Below, piece after piece: positions 46,524 to 55,425 of a stretch of DNA of 64,000 bases. Source of the stretch: Phytopseudomonas straminea (GTDB lineage: Bacteria; Pseudomonadota; Gammaproteobacteria; Pseudomonadales; Pseudomonadaceae). Position 1 is the first letter of the stretch. The number at the start of each line of letters is the position of its first letter. Under the pieces are notes generated by a model that ran no database searches, was not told where the DNA came from, and saw nothing but the letters and a program-made list of their open reading frames with translations. The position numbers were made by a program, and so were the translations under genes. The stretch is taken from the NCBI RefSeq assembly GCF_900112645.1, contig NZ_FOMO01000003.1, forward strand, positions 124,001 to 188,000, in the 5' to 3' direction.

Positions 46524-47411
46524 CTAGGCCCCGCGCCAGGCCACCAGCAAAACGCCGATGACGATGCACAGCGCTGCCAGTGCCAGACTCAGGCTACCTT
46601 GTTCGCCGAGCAGGCCGATGGCCATGGCCGCCCCCGTGATCGCCGCCACCGAGCCGATCTGGCTGAGAAATACCGTGCCCGCCAGCTTCTGCAGGATGAA
46701 GAACAGCGCATAGACCGCTGCGAACAACAGCATCTGCACCAGCATCAGGCCGACGGCCAGGGGGGTGTTCAGGTTGGGCGAGAAGTCCACGCCAAACAGC
46801 GCTGTGAGCCCCAACAGGACCGCGCCGCCCAGCAGCATGCCGGGCGCCAGCGAGAGCGGCGTGGCGCCGCTGGGCCAGTATCGGGCGCGGTAGATATTGC
46901 CCAGCGCCAGGAATACCGGAACGCACAGCGCTGCCACCACCCACAAGGCCGGGCTGTCGCCGCCGTGCAGTTTGCCCAGGGCCAGCAGCAGGCTGCCTGA
47001 CAAGCCGATGCAGATGCCCAGCAAGCGGATGCGGCTGAGCGCTTCCATGCGCAGCGCCAGGGCCAGCAGGTAGGTGAACAGGGGCGGGAAGGCCAGGCAC
47101 ATCGAGGCGAATCCGGCGCCGACATGGCCGATGGAGCTGAACAGCAGGCCGTTCGGCACGGCAATGCTGAGCAGACCCGAAGCCAGGTAATAGCGTTGTT
47201 GCGCCAGGCTCATGCCCGGCCGCTCGCCGCGCCACCAGGCGAACAACAACAGCAGCAGGCCGCCGCCGAGCAAGCCCCACAACAGATAGGCCATCGGCTG
47301 CCAGCCGGCGCTGCCGGCCAGCTTGACCAGAATGCTGGTGAGCCCCATCAGTGCGCCGACGGTGAACAGCAGGGCCAGGGCTAAAACGGGTCGATGCTGC
47401 GTGCCTGCCAT
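46524..47411 (-). CDS. EamA/DMT-family transporter
   Basis: A 295-residue membrane protein with ten hydrophobic segments arranged as two EamA repeats. The first contains LTSILVKLAGSAGWQPMAYL and the second starts about residue 160. Members export amino acids, metabolites or drugs. aaggag lies before the ATG. It is the first gene of a two-transporter operon opposite a MarR regulator whose likely operator lies in the shared promoter region. Confidence 0.85.
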   Translation of the reverse strand: MAGTQHRPVLALALLFTVGALMGLTSILVKLAGSAGWQPMAYLLWGLLGGGLLLLLFAWWRGERPGMSLAQQRYYLASGLLSIAVPNGLLFSSIGHVGAGFASMCLAFPPLFTYLLALALRMEALSRIRLLGICIGLSGSLLLALGKLHGGDSPALWVVAALCVPVFLALGNIYRARYWPSGATPLSLAPGMLLGGAVLLGLTALFGVDFSPNLNTPLAVGLMLVQMLLFAAVYALFFILQKLAGTVFLSQIGSVAAITGAAMAIGLLGEQGSLSLALAALCIVIGVLLVAWRGA

Positions 47412-47465
47412 GCAGGTGTCTCCTTGGACTGGATACGCTAGGATGCAAACATTCTTTTTGAAAAG

Positions 47466-47483
47466 TATCTTGATGGCAAGATA
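47466..47483. promoter_or_regulatory. Palindromic MarR-type operator
   Basis: tatcttg-atgg-caagata has perfect 7-bp arms and lies in the 85-bp region between the divergent EamA and MarR genes, 13 bp before the marR ATG. MarR proteins typically bind ATCTTGA/TCAAGAT-like palindromes, so this probably controls both directions. Confidence 0.75.
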
Positions 47484-47496
47484 AATCGAGGTTCAT

Positions 47497-47994
47497 ATGC
47501 AGGATCGAGCACAATTGGCCGCCGAGCAGTGGCGTGAACAACGCCCGGATCTGGACGGTTTTGCCATGGCGGTGATCGGCAGGTTGGGCGAATTGAGTCA
47601 GGTGATCAGTCGTGATCATCTGCTGCCGTTCTTCGCCAGCCATGGCCTGCAGGCCGGCGAGTTCGACGTGCTGGCCACTCTGCGCCGCTCAGGCGAGCCC
47701 TATGCACTGATGCCCACGGTGTTGTACGAAAGCGCGATGATTTCCTCCGGCGGTATGACCAGCCGCATCGACCGCCTGGAAAAGGCCGGGTTTATCGAGC
47801 GGCGCAAGCATCCGTCGGACCGCCGCGGCATCCTGGTGGCGCTGACGCCGGCGGGTTTTGAACTGATCGACAGCATGCTCACCGCCCACGTTGCTAACCT
47901 GCAGCGCGTTCTGGCCGTCCTCAGTGACGAGGAAAAACAGCAGCTGCATGCGCTCACCGGCAAGCTGCTGGCCAACCTGCAATCGGGTGAATGA
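47497..47994 (+). CDS. MarR-family transcriptional regulator
   Basis: A 165-residue winged-helix regulator. The recognition helix region is SSGGMTSRIDRLEKAGFIERR, and the wing HPSDRRGILVALTPAG carries the conserved Asp-Arg. It probably represses itself and the divergent EamA-MFS transporter operon through the palindrome at 47466, with release by a small ligand. A small membrane protein gene follows. Confidence 0.92.
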   Translation: MQDRAQLAAEQWREQRPDLDGFAMAVIGRLGELSQVISRDHLLPFFASHGLQAGEFDVLATLRRSGEPYALMPTVLYESAMISSGGMTSRIDRLEKAGFIERRKHPSDRRGILVALTPAGFELIDSMLTAHVANLQRVLAVLSDEEKQQLHALTGKLLANLQSGE

Positions 47995-48008
47995 AAGGAA
48001 GCGAACCC

Positions 48009-48305
48009 ATGTCCCTAGCTGCACTGATCATTGGCGTAATCGCCCAGATCTTCTTTGCCGGCCTGCAAGGCCTGATCGTGGTCTTTTCCGCTGCTGCCAT
48101 CGCCAACGACAACGAACTGACGCCGTTTCAGGACCGCCTGCTGGCGACCCTGATGCTGCTGCTCCCCAGCATCTCGCTGGGCACCGCTGCCTTGCTGGTG
48201 GTTGGCTACATCAACTCGGCGCCGTGGCTGTCCCATTTCTGGCACCTGTTGCCGGTGGTGGCGTTCGGGGTGTATCTGCTGTTTGCGTTTAGTTTGAGTC
48301 GTTGA
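48009..48305 (+). CDS. Small membrane protein of unknown function
   Basis: A 98-residue protein with three hydrophobic segments (about 5-30, 45-65 and 75-97). The start at 48009 has aagga at good spacing; an ATG six codons earlier overlaps the marR stop. No family is recognised. It is probably cotranscribed with marR and may belong to the same response. Confidence 0.65.
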   Translation: MSLAALIIGVIAQIFFAGLQGLIVVFSAAAIANDNELTPFQDRLLATLMLLLPSISLGTAALLVVGYINSAPWLSHFWHLLPVVAFGVYLLFAFSLSR

Positions 48306-48361
48306 GCGGGTCGGACGCCAAGAGCGCATCCAGCTGTGCCTTGAGGGTGGATTGCCTAACC

Positions 48362-48386
48362 TGTGGGAGCGGGCCACGCCCGCGAC
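48362..48386. repeat. Short REP-like hairpin
   Basis: tgtgggagcgggccacgcccgcgac is a single half of a Pseudomonas REP-type sequence. It lies in the 219-bp gap between convergent genes. Confidence 0.6.
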
Positions 48387-48524
48387 TTTGTCCGCATGAA
48401 CTAGGCGTCCCGCGTTCCCACCTTGGTTTGGTGATGGCGCAGAGAGGGAGGTTAACTGGCGCCGCACCGATCGCTTTCAGATAACAACGGCGGAAAAGCA
48501 AAGCGTTGTCCCTCTAAGCAAGCC

Positions 48525-49418
48525 CTACAACCGGTGATGCTCGATCAGAAAGTCCACGAACAGCCGCACTCGCGCTGGCATCGTCGGGCCGCCGACGAAT
48601 ACGGCGTGGATCGGCTCGCGCTCACCCGGATTGAAGGTCTCGAGCAGTGGCACCAGGTCACCGCGCTCGATGTCCTCGTTGACCGTAAAGGCGCCGATGC
48701 GGGCGATGCCAGCGCCGACCCGGGCCAGTTGTGCCAGGGCCTCACCGCTGCTGCATTCGATGTTGCCGCACACCTTCAGGGAGAACGCGTCGCCGTCGCG
48801 CACGAAGGGCCAGTTGGGCTCAGCGCGGCGGAAATTGAAGCGCAGGCAGTTGTGCTCGAGTAAATCTTCCGGCGCCTCGGGTGTGCCATGACGCGCCAGG
48901 TAATCGGGTGAGGCCACCACCACCTGGCCGGTGTCGCCGATCTTGCGTGCGGTCAGCGGGCTGTCCGGCAGCGGGCCGAAGCGCACCCCCACGTCGGCCT
49001 GGCCGCCAAGAATGTCTACCACCTCATCGCCCAGGGTCAGGTCGACGACGATGTTTGGGTAACGCGCGCTGAAGGCCGCCACCAGCGGCACGATGGCCAG
49101 CCGGCCATGACCGAGCGCAGCGCTGACGCGAATACGTCCTTTGGGCACGCTCTGGTCAGCGATGGCGCCCTCGACCTCTGCCAGGTCGGCCAGGATGCGA
49201 CGGGCGCCGCGCAGGTACGCTTCGCCTTCGGCCGTGAAGGTAATGGCCCGGGTAGTGCGTAGCAGCAGGCGGGTACCCAGGCGTTGCTCGGTGCGGGCGA
49301 TGATGCGGCTGACCGCTGAAGGCGTCAGGCCAAGCGTGCGTGCCGCCGCCGACAGGCTACCTTCCTGCGCCACGCGCACCAGCACTTCCATCTCGCCTGA
49401 TCGGCCGCCTACGTCCAT
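48525..49418 (-). CDS. LysR-family transcriptional regulator
   Basis: A 297-residue regulator. The N-terminal winged helix contains GSLSAAARTLGLTPSAVSRII, followed by a LysR substrate-binding domain (about 90-295). The group resembles the many LysR proteins that control adjacent efflux genes. It is divergent from an MFS transporter across a 94-bp region and likely controls it. agagg precedes the ATG. Confidence 0.9.
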   Translation of the reverse strand: MDVGGRSGEMEVLVRVAQEGSLSAAARTLGLTPSAVSRIIARTEQRLGTRLLLRTTRAITFTAEGEAYLRGARRILADLAEVEGAIADQSVPKGRIRVSAALGHGRLAIVPLVAAFSARYPNIVVDLTLGDEVVDILGGQADVGVRFGPLPDSPLTARKIGDTGQVVVASPDYLARHGTPEAPEDLLEHNCLRFNFRRAEPNWPFVRDGDAFSLKVCGNIECSSGEALAQLARVGAGIARIGAFTVNEDIERGDLVPLLETFNPGEREPIHAVFVGGPTMPARVRLFVDFLIEHHRL

Positions 49419-49512
49419 TTGTGCCTCTGCAGCAAAGGTGTTTGCCAGAAAAGCGGTCTACCGCCCGTGAGGTCGGGATCGTAGCATTTGCGGCATAGAT
49501 AAGGAGCCTCTC

Positions 49513-50682
49513 ATGCGTATCAATCCACCCCTCGTCGCGCTCGCCACCGGTGCCTTCGGCATCGGCGTTACCGAGTTCGCCCCCATGGGCATGTTGCCCG
49601 GCATCGCCAGTGATCTTGGCGTGTCGATTCCCGCCGCCGGCCTGCTGGTCAGCGCCTATGCCATCGGCGTGCTGATCGGCGCGCCGCTGATGACCCTGAC
49701 CACCGGCAAGATTCCCCGGCGCTACCTGCTGATCGGGCTGATGGCCATCTTCACTCTCGGCAACCTGATGTCTGCCCTGGCCACCGACTACACCAGCCTG
49801 CTGATCGCCCGCGTGGTCACCTCGCTTAACCACGGGGCCTTCTTTGGCGTCGGCTCGGTGGTGGCAGCCAGCCTGGTCGCGCCGGACAAACGGGCCGGCG
49901 CGGTCGCCGCGATGTTCATGGGCCTGACCCTGGCCACCATCGGTGGCGTGCCGCTGGCTGCCTGGTTCGGTGAAGTGCTTGGCTGGCGCACAGCGTTCTG
50001 GGGCATCTCCGGCCTGGGCCTGATCACCATGCTCGCGCTGTGGTTCGCCTTGCCCAATGTCGAGTTGCCGAAGAGCGACGGCGTGCTCGCCGAAATCCGC
50101 GTGCTGGGTCGTGGCCCGGTACTCGCCGCGCTGGCCCTGACCGTGGTCGGCTCCAGTGCGATGTTCACCGTGTTCACCTACATCGCGCCGATCCTCAGCA
50201 CCCAGACCCACGCGTCCACCGGCTTCATCACCGCCATGCTGGTGCTCTACGGCGTGGGACTGACCCTGGGCAACATGTGGGGCGGCAAGGCAGCGGATCG
50301 CTCCATCGACCGCACCCTGATCGCCTCGCTGAGTGTGCTGATCCTGGTGCTGCTGGCCTTCACGGTGCTGATGCGCTGGCCGCTGCCAGCCGCCGTGGCG
50401 ATCCTCATCTGGGGCATCGCCAGCTTCGCCATCGTGCCGCCACTGCAGATGCGCGTGATGGAGGCTGCCAAGGGCGCGCCCAACCTGGCCTCGGCCGTGA
50501 ACATCGGCGCCTTCAACCTCGGCAACGCCATTGGCGCGGCGCTGGGTGGTGCGGTGATCAGTGCAGGCCTCGGCTACCCGGCGATCTCCCTGGCCGGTGC
50601 CGCGATGGCTGCGTTGGGGCTACTGATGGTGCTTGGATTTGCCTGGCGATCCAGGCCGGTTGCTCCGCGGGTATGCAGTTGA
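49513..50682 (+). CDS. MFS transporter, DHA1 family
   Basis: A 389-residue transporter with 12 helices. TEFAPMGMLPGIASDLGVSI near the N-terminus is typical of the AraJ/YdhP-type DHA1 group. Motif A is reduced to LMTLTTGKIPRRYLL, and LNHGAFFGVGSVVAA follows. The probable role is drug or sugar efflux. aaggag precedes the ATG. The gene is divergent from the LysR gene. Confidence 0.88.
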   Translation: MRINPPLVALATGAFGIGVTEFAPMGMLPGIASDLGVSIPAAGLLVSAYAIGVLIGAPLMTLTTGKIPRRYLLIGLMAIFTLGNLMSALATDYTSLLIARVVTSLNHGAFFGVGSVVAASLVAPDKRAGAVAAMFMGLTLATIGGVPLAAWFGEVLGWRTAFWGISGLGLITMLALWFALPNVELPKSDGVLAEIRVLGRGPVLAALALTVVGSSAMFTVFTYIAPILSTQTHASTGFITAMLVLYGVGLTLGNMWGGKAADRSIDRTLIASLSVLILVLLAFTVLMRWPLPAAVAILIWGIASFAIVPPLQMRVMEAAKGAPNLASAVNIGAFNLGNAIGAALGGAVISAGLGYPAISLAGAAMAALGLLMVLGFAWRSRPVAPRVCS

Positions 50683-50738
50683 TGTGCATGCAAGGCTGCC
50701 AAGGTGTATGGCGTGCCAGACGGTGTGCCGTTGGTGAA

Positions 50739-50761
50739 GGAGTACGCGTTTTGCGTACTCC
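50739..50761. repeat. Short perfect inverted repeat after the MFS gene
   Basis: ggagtacgc-gtttt-gcgtactcc has perfect 9-bp arms in the gap before the chorismate mutase gene. It could act as a terminator, although no T run follows. Confidence 0.5.
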
Positions 50762-50867
50762 AGCGGACTGTTCGCTAGCGTTCCTGAGTCCGCCCTACGT
50801 GCTAGACACATGTCGCCATGCTGACTAACGTGATGGCCCCATTTGGAGCATCACAGGAAATCGTCAC

Positions 50868-51167
50868 ATGGACGTGCAATGCAAATCCCTCGAAGAGGTA
50901 CGCAAGCGCATCGATCAGATCGATCGCGCCATGGTCGACCTCATCGCTCAGCGCGGCGGCTTCGTCGCTCAGGCGGCGCACTTCAAAAAAGACAGTGCAG
51001 ATGTCCGCGCCCCAGCGCGTGTCGAGCAGGTCATCGCCAAGGTGCGCGCACTGGCCGATGAGCACGGCGCTTCGGCAGCGGTCGTCGAGCAGGTTTATCG
51101 AGCGATGATCGCCGCATTCATCGAGGAAGAACTGCGTACCCATGCCGCCTTGAGCGCAGATGCCTGA
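50868..51167 (+). CDS. AroQ-type chorismate mutase (PchB-like)
   Basis: A 99-residue all-helical protein. EVRKRIDQIDRAMVDLIAQR is the first-helix signature with its active-site Arg, and HFKKDS and APARVEQVI follow the AroQ pattern. The size and the PxRVxQV motif resemble PchB, the isochorismate-pyruvate lyase/chorismate mutase. No siderophore or aromatic amino acid genes are adjacent, so its pathway is open. agga precedes the ATG. Confidence 0.82.
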   Translation: MDVQCKSLEEVRKRIDQIDRAMVDLIAQRGGFVAQAAHFKKDSADVRAPARVEQVIAKVRALADEHGASAAVVEQVYRAMIAAFIEEELRTHAALSADA

Positions 51168-51555
51168 GCGGCTAAGACTGGGTGAGAGTCGCCACCGATA
51201 CGCAAAGTCCACGAAGGTCATCCCGGCGCCCAGGTTCAAACCCTTCACCATCTGTGGGCGTGCCTGCAGATAGCGCGACAGCGAAGTATGTGGCTACCGA
51301 ACAGGCCCGCGTCAGGGCGCGACCGGTTATTGGCGCGCGATGAAAATAGCGCCCGCCAACATGACCTTTAGGCGTGTGTACTCTTTTGGTGTGCCGATAT
51401 CATAATGATGTCAAAAAGATGCAACCTTTCCAAAGTCTCGCCAGTCCTACTCTGCGCTGATAGCTGATCGGCCCGTAGGGTGGCGCTTTCAGTGTGTTGA
51501 AACGCAACCAAGGCCATGGATTCGGCACCTCTCGAACGCCTCTGAGTACCGAACC
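51168..51555. other. Gap between chorismate mutase and chemoreceptor genes
   Basis: About 390 bp with no convincing gene. A minus-strand frame runs across it and the mutase gene but looks like a shadow. A locally AT-rich patch near 51395-51420 may hold the chemoreceptor promoter. Confidence 0.45.
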
Positions 51556-52863
51556 ATGCTCCATCTCTTTCGTCCGCGCGCTGAGCTCCTGGCGCTCAAG
51601 CAACTCACCGCTTCGCTTCCGAATTCTGCCCAGGGTACTACCAGCCGTGGGGCTGCCAGTTGGTCAGAGGTGCAGCGTGAATGGACATCACGCGAACAAA
51701 AGGCTGCGCAGAGCGACAATCGCATCGCCGAGCTTGAGCGCGAACTGGAAGCGGCGCGGCTCATGCTGGCTGAGGCCGACGCCAGCGCCCGCGCTTCGGA
51801 AACGCGCTTCGATCTGGTCAACCGCGCTTCCAGCGAAGGCCTGTGGGATATGGAGGTGGTAGCCGGTGACCCGGTGAATCCGCGCAACCAATTTTGGTGG
51901 TCGCCGCAGCTGAGGGCCATGCTCGGCTTCCGCGATGAGCGGGATTTTCCCAACGTGCTGGCCAGCTGGGCTGACCGCTTGCACCCTGAAGACAAGGCGG
52001 CGACCCTGGATGCCTTCGCCCGCCACCTGAACGACAAGTCGGGCCTGACGCCTTACCGGGTCAGGAATCGCCTGGCCATGAAGGACGGAACCTACCGCTG
52101 GTTCTTTGCCCAGGGCGAAACCCTACGCGACGGCCGTGGCGTACCACTGCGGGTCGCCGGTGCGCTGCGTGATATTCACGATGAGCTGCAGCGTGAGCAG
52201 GAGCACGACGTGATCATCACCCGCTTCGAGCTGGCCCGCGAGATGCTGTCGGATGGCCTGTGGGACATGGAGGTGATCGCCGGTGATCCGGTCAACCCGA
52301 AGAACCCCTTCTGGTGGTCGCCGCAATTCCGTCGTCTGCTGGGCTTCGAGACAGTCGAGGAGTTTCCCGATGTGCTGGACAGTTGGGCATCGCGCCTGCA
52401 CCCCGAAGACAAGGCCTACAGCCTCGAGGCGTTCCAGGCACACCTGAACGATCGTACCGGCAAAACGCCCTTCGACATTGAATATCGCCTGAAGATGAAG
52501 AGCGGTGAGTACCGCTGGTTCCGGGCTCGCGGGCAGACCAAACGCGACGCCTCGGGCGCGCCGCTGAGGGTGGTCGGTGCACTGGTAGACGTGGATCTGC
52601 AACATCAGCAGAACGCCATGCGTGATACCGAGGCGGCGCACCAGCGCACCCTGGAAGCCAACATCGTGAAGCTCACCCAGATCGTCGGCACTATCCAGAG
52701 CATCGCCAGCCAGACCAATCTACTGGCGCTGAACGCGGCAATCGAGGCGGCCCGAGCCGGTGAGGCGGGGCGAGGTTTCGCGGTGGTGGCCGATGAGGTG
52801 CGTAAGCTTGCGACCCGCACTACGGAGGCCACTGAGCAGGCGGCTGAGATGATGCGTACCTGA
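51556..52863 (+). CDS. Soluble chemoreceptor with two PAS domains (McpS-like)
   Basis: A 435-residue protein with no membrane helix: an N-terminal coiled coil (about 40-85), PAS-1 (about 85-205), PAS-2 (about 220-350) and a very short chemoreceptor signalling domain. The hairpin tip, with [20 protein letters not shown] and [15 protein letters not shown], is intact for CheA/CheW contact, but the flanking helices are short. The two PAS domains are strikingly alike ([15 protein letters not shown] / [15 protein letters not shown]). The layout recalls the soluble receptor McpS (PA1930) of P. aeruginosa. The ligand is unknown. Confidence 0.85.
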   Translation: MLHLFRPRAELLALKQLTASLPNSAQGTTSRGAASWSEVQREWTSREQKAAQSDNRIAELERELEAARLMLAEADASARASETRFDLVNRASSEGLWDMEVVAGDPVNPRNQFWWSPQLRAMLGFRDERDFPNVLASWADRLHPEDKAATLDAFARHLNDKSGLTPYRVRNRLAMKDGTYRWFFAQGETLRDGRGVPLRVAGALRDIHDELQREQEHDVIITRFELAREMLSDGLWDMEVIAGDPVNPKNPFWWSPQFRRLLGFETVEEFPDVLDSWASRLHPEDKAYSLEAFQAHLNDRTGKTPFDIEYRLKMKSGEYRWFRARGQTKRDASGAPLRVVGALVDVDLQHQQNAMRDTEAAHQRTLEANIVKLTQIVGTIQSIASQTNLLALNAAIEAARAGEAGRGFAVVADEVRKLATRTTEATEQAAEMMRT

Positions 52864-52973
52864 GCGGGGTAATTCAGCGAAGCGGAATTGAAGGCTGGAC
52901 CATCCATTGCGCCAACCAAGCTGCCGTCGATGGGGTATGGTATCGACCTCAGAATCCCGGACGTTCATCGCAG

Positions 52974-53645
52974 ATGCAGCAGGAGCTTTTCATCGTCGCC
53001 GACGATCACCCGCTTTTTCGTGATGGGCTGGTGCGGTTGCTCACGCAGGCGCGACCGCAGGCCCTGATCAGGGAAGCGGCGACGCTGGATGAGGCGTTGC
53101 AACTGGCGCGAGCGCAAACGCCGGCGGGCATCTTGCTGGATCTGATGTACTCGAGCGATAACGCCTGGGCCTCCATTGCGGACTGGCGCCTGGAGTTTCC
53201 CGCCTCGTTGCTGGTGGTGGTGTCGATGTGCGAAGACCCACTGGTGGTCGAGCGCGTGATGAGCCAAGGGGCCAGCGCCTTTATCGGCAAATCGCTGCCC
53301 CCGAGTGAGGTCGCCGAAGCGCTGACTGCTGCGTTGAATGGCGAGCCTGTGGTGCGTTGTGCGTCCCAGGGCAGCTTCACGGCCTACGAGCCGCCGACTG
53401 CTGCCGATTGTTTCTCGTCGCTCACGGCGCGGCAATTCGAGGTGCTGCAACTGATCACCGATGGCCTGAGCAACAAGGAGATCGCGCAGATTCTGCGCAT
53501 TTCGCCCTTTACCGTGCGCATTCACGTGTCGGCGCTGCTCGGCGTTCTCAAGCTCAGTTCGCGTTCGGCAGCCGCGGCGCTGGGCGCACGGCATGGGCTG
53601 GGCGCGGCAAGTCGCAGCGCCCAGGTCAGGGAAGGGGAGCGCTGA
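52974..53645 (+). CDS. NarL/LuxR-type response regulator
   Basis: A 223-residue two-domain regulator. The receiver has the acidic pair D10-D11, phospho-acceptor D56 (ILLDLMY) and K106. The C-terminal LuxR helix-turn-helix contains LTARQFEVLQLITDGLSNKEIAQIL. Its 3' end overlaps that of the hybrid kinase on the other strand by 20 bp. The pair probably forms one signalling system. No strong ribosome site precedes the ATG. Confidence 0.88.
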   Translation: MQQELFIVADDHPLFRDGLVRLLTQARPQALIREAATLDEALQLARAQTPAGILLDLMYSSDNAWASIADWRLEFPASLLVVVSMCEDPLVVERVMSQGASAFIGKSLPPSEVAEALTAALNGEPVVRCASQGSFTAYEPPTAADCFSSLTARQFEVLQLITDGLSNKEIAQILRISPFTVRIHVSALLGVLKLSSRSAAAALGARHGLGAASRSAQVREGER

Positions 53646-55257
53646 CCTGGCGCCCGGCCAATTCGGCGATGACCCGTTGCAGCTCGGCTGAGCGCACGGG
53701 CTTGGAGAGCAGCGGTATGCGTGGGTCCGGTAGCGCTGATCGAATTCTCTGCGGGTCGTGACCCGTAAGAATCACGGCCGGTAACGGACGGCCATGCCAC
53801 TCTTCCAGCTGCGCCAGGCATTCGATGCCGGTTGCCTCGCGGCCCAGATCGAAGTCCGTCACCACCACATCGCAGGGCAACGCGGCATTGGGTGGGCCGT
53901 CGATGGCGGTGACCTGGCAGCCCCAGGCGCGCAGCAGCTTGGCCATCGCCTCCAGCACGCTGCGGTCATCCTCGATGAGCAGCACATGAATGCCTTGCAG
54001 GTCGGCGACAGGTTCGGTCGGCGGCAGTGCATGGGTGGCCTGGCGAGGGATGACTGCCGGCAGGCCTGCCAGGGTGATCGAGGTACCGTGGCCGACTCTA
54101 GAGGCGACGCTGATCTGCAGGTCGAGGAGGGTGGCGATGCGCCGCACGATGCTCAACCCCAGTCCGATGCCTTCCACATCCCGGTCACGCTCCTGGCGTA
54201 CGCGATAGAACTCTTCGAACAGGTGCGGCAGGTGCTCCGCGGCAATCCCCGGGCCGCGATCATGCAGTTGCACGGTGAGGGTCGAGCCACGCCGGCGGCA
54301 GGCGATGAGTAGGGGGCGACCCGGCGCGTATTTGATGGCGTTGGATACCAGGTTCTGCAGCAGGGTGCCGAGCAGCGCGGGGTCGCTGTAGGTCAGCGTG
54401 GCGGCGCCACGTATACTGATATCCACGCCGGCCCAGCGCGCGGCCTCGCTGTTCTGCTTTTTCAGGTCGACCAGCAATCGATGCAGGTCCACCGTCTGTT
54501 TACGCGGCATCACCTGCTGCTGGTCGAGCGTGTAGATGTCCAGCAGCGAGCGGAAGAGCTGCTCGACGCTGAGCAGGGAACGGTCGACGCTGTCGATCAG
54601 CTGATGCTGCTCGGCATTGAGCGGAGTGCCGCGCAGGCAGGTGGTGAACAAGCCGATGGCGTGGATGGGTTGGCGCAGGTCATGGCTGGCCTGCGCCAGA
54701 AAGCGCGACTTGTCCTGGTCGGCGCGCTTGGCGGCCGCCATGGCCTCCTGCAAACGGCCCAGCAGAAAATAGCTGAAGGTGGGCAGCACCAGCATGCTCA
54801 GCACCATCATCACCAGAACCGCCGGGTGCTCTTGCAGGAAAGGCACGAAGAATGCGATGAGGGTGAGAGAGCCAAGGCCAAAGCTGGTGGCCAGAATCAG
54901 GTAGGGCCGGCCGAATCGCACGCCATTGCCGACCGTCATGCTCAGCAGGACGCAGAACGTTGGCAGCAGCGCTTCCTGGCCGAGAATCATCACCGCGCAG
55001 GCGCCCAGGTTGTCCAGCAGCATGGCGGCAACCCTGCGCCAGACCATGGGCTGCGGCAGGAACCAGAGGTGGGCGAGCAGCAACACCGACAGCAACGTGA
55101 ATAACGTACCGGTAACCAGCACGGCCTTGAGCAGCTTGGCATCGAGCAGCCCCAGCGGATACATGACCACGGCATAGAGCGACACGACGAAAACCACCAC
55201 AAGGCGCAGTTGCGCCTGGCTGAACTCCAGATCCTCTAGGCGAAACAGCGACTTCAT
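53626..55257 (-). CDS. Hybrid sensor histidine kinase
   Basis: A 543-residue membrane kinase. The N-terminus has about six hydrophobic segments (17-165) and no large periplasmic loop. It is followed by HisKA with H192 (SHDLRQPIHAI), an HATPase (NLVSNAIKYA, DRGPGIA, GIGLGLSIV) and a C-terminal receiver with D468 (VVVTDFDLG). The DLRQPIHAIGLF form of the H-box is typical of the kinases that pair with LuxR-type regulators. It probably senses a membrane or intracellular signal and phosphorylates the convergent regulator. Confidence 0.9.
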   Translation of the reverse strand: MKSLFRLEDLEFSQAQLRLVVVFVVSLYAVVMYPLGLLDAKLLKAVLVTGTLFTLLSVLLLAHLWFLPQPMVWRRVAAMLLDNLGACAVMILGQEALLPTFCVLLSMTVGNGVRFGRPYLILATSFGLGSLTLIAFFVPFLQEHPAVLVMMVLSMLVLPTFSYFLLGRLQEAMAAAKRADQDKSRFLAQASHDLRQPIHAIGLFTTCLRGTPLNAEQHQLIDSVDRSLLSVEQLFRSLLDIYTLDQQQVMPRKQTVDLHRLLVDLKKQNSEAARWAGVDISIRGAATLTYSDPALLGTLLQNLVSNAIKYAPGRPLLIACRRRGSTLTVQLHDRGPGIAAEHLPHLFEEFYRVRQERDRDVEGIGLGLSIVRRIATLLDLQISVASRVGHGTSITLAGLPAVIPRQATHALPPTEPVADLQGIHVLLIEDDRSVLEAMAKLLRAWGCQVTAIDGPPNAALPCDVVVTDFDLGREATGIECLAQLEEWHGRPLPAVILTGHDPQRIRSALPDPRIPLLSKPVRSAELQRVIAELAGRQVSAPLP

Positions 55258-55425
55258 GACGGACCTTCCGAAACCTGATCAAGCGGCCGACCTTAACGGA
55301 ATTCCTTCCCGGCCGGCCATGCATGATTCGCCGTGCTGAAAATCAAAGTGCGCAACAGGCTGTGTTGTAACACTGCATGGGATAAGCTTGCGCCGACAAT
55401 CAACCACCAAGTTGTTAACTGAACG

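Noticed and set aside
50802..51251. Minus-strand frame of 149 codons over the chorismate mutase gene
   Set aside because: It is mostly the antisense of the mutase gene, and the non-overlapping N-terminal part has no family features.
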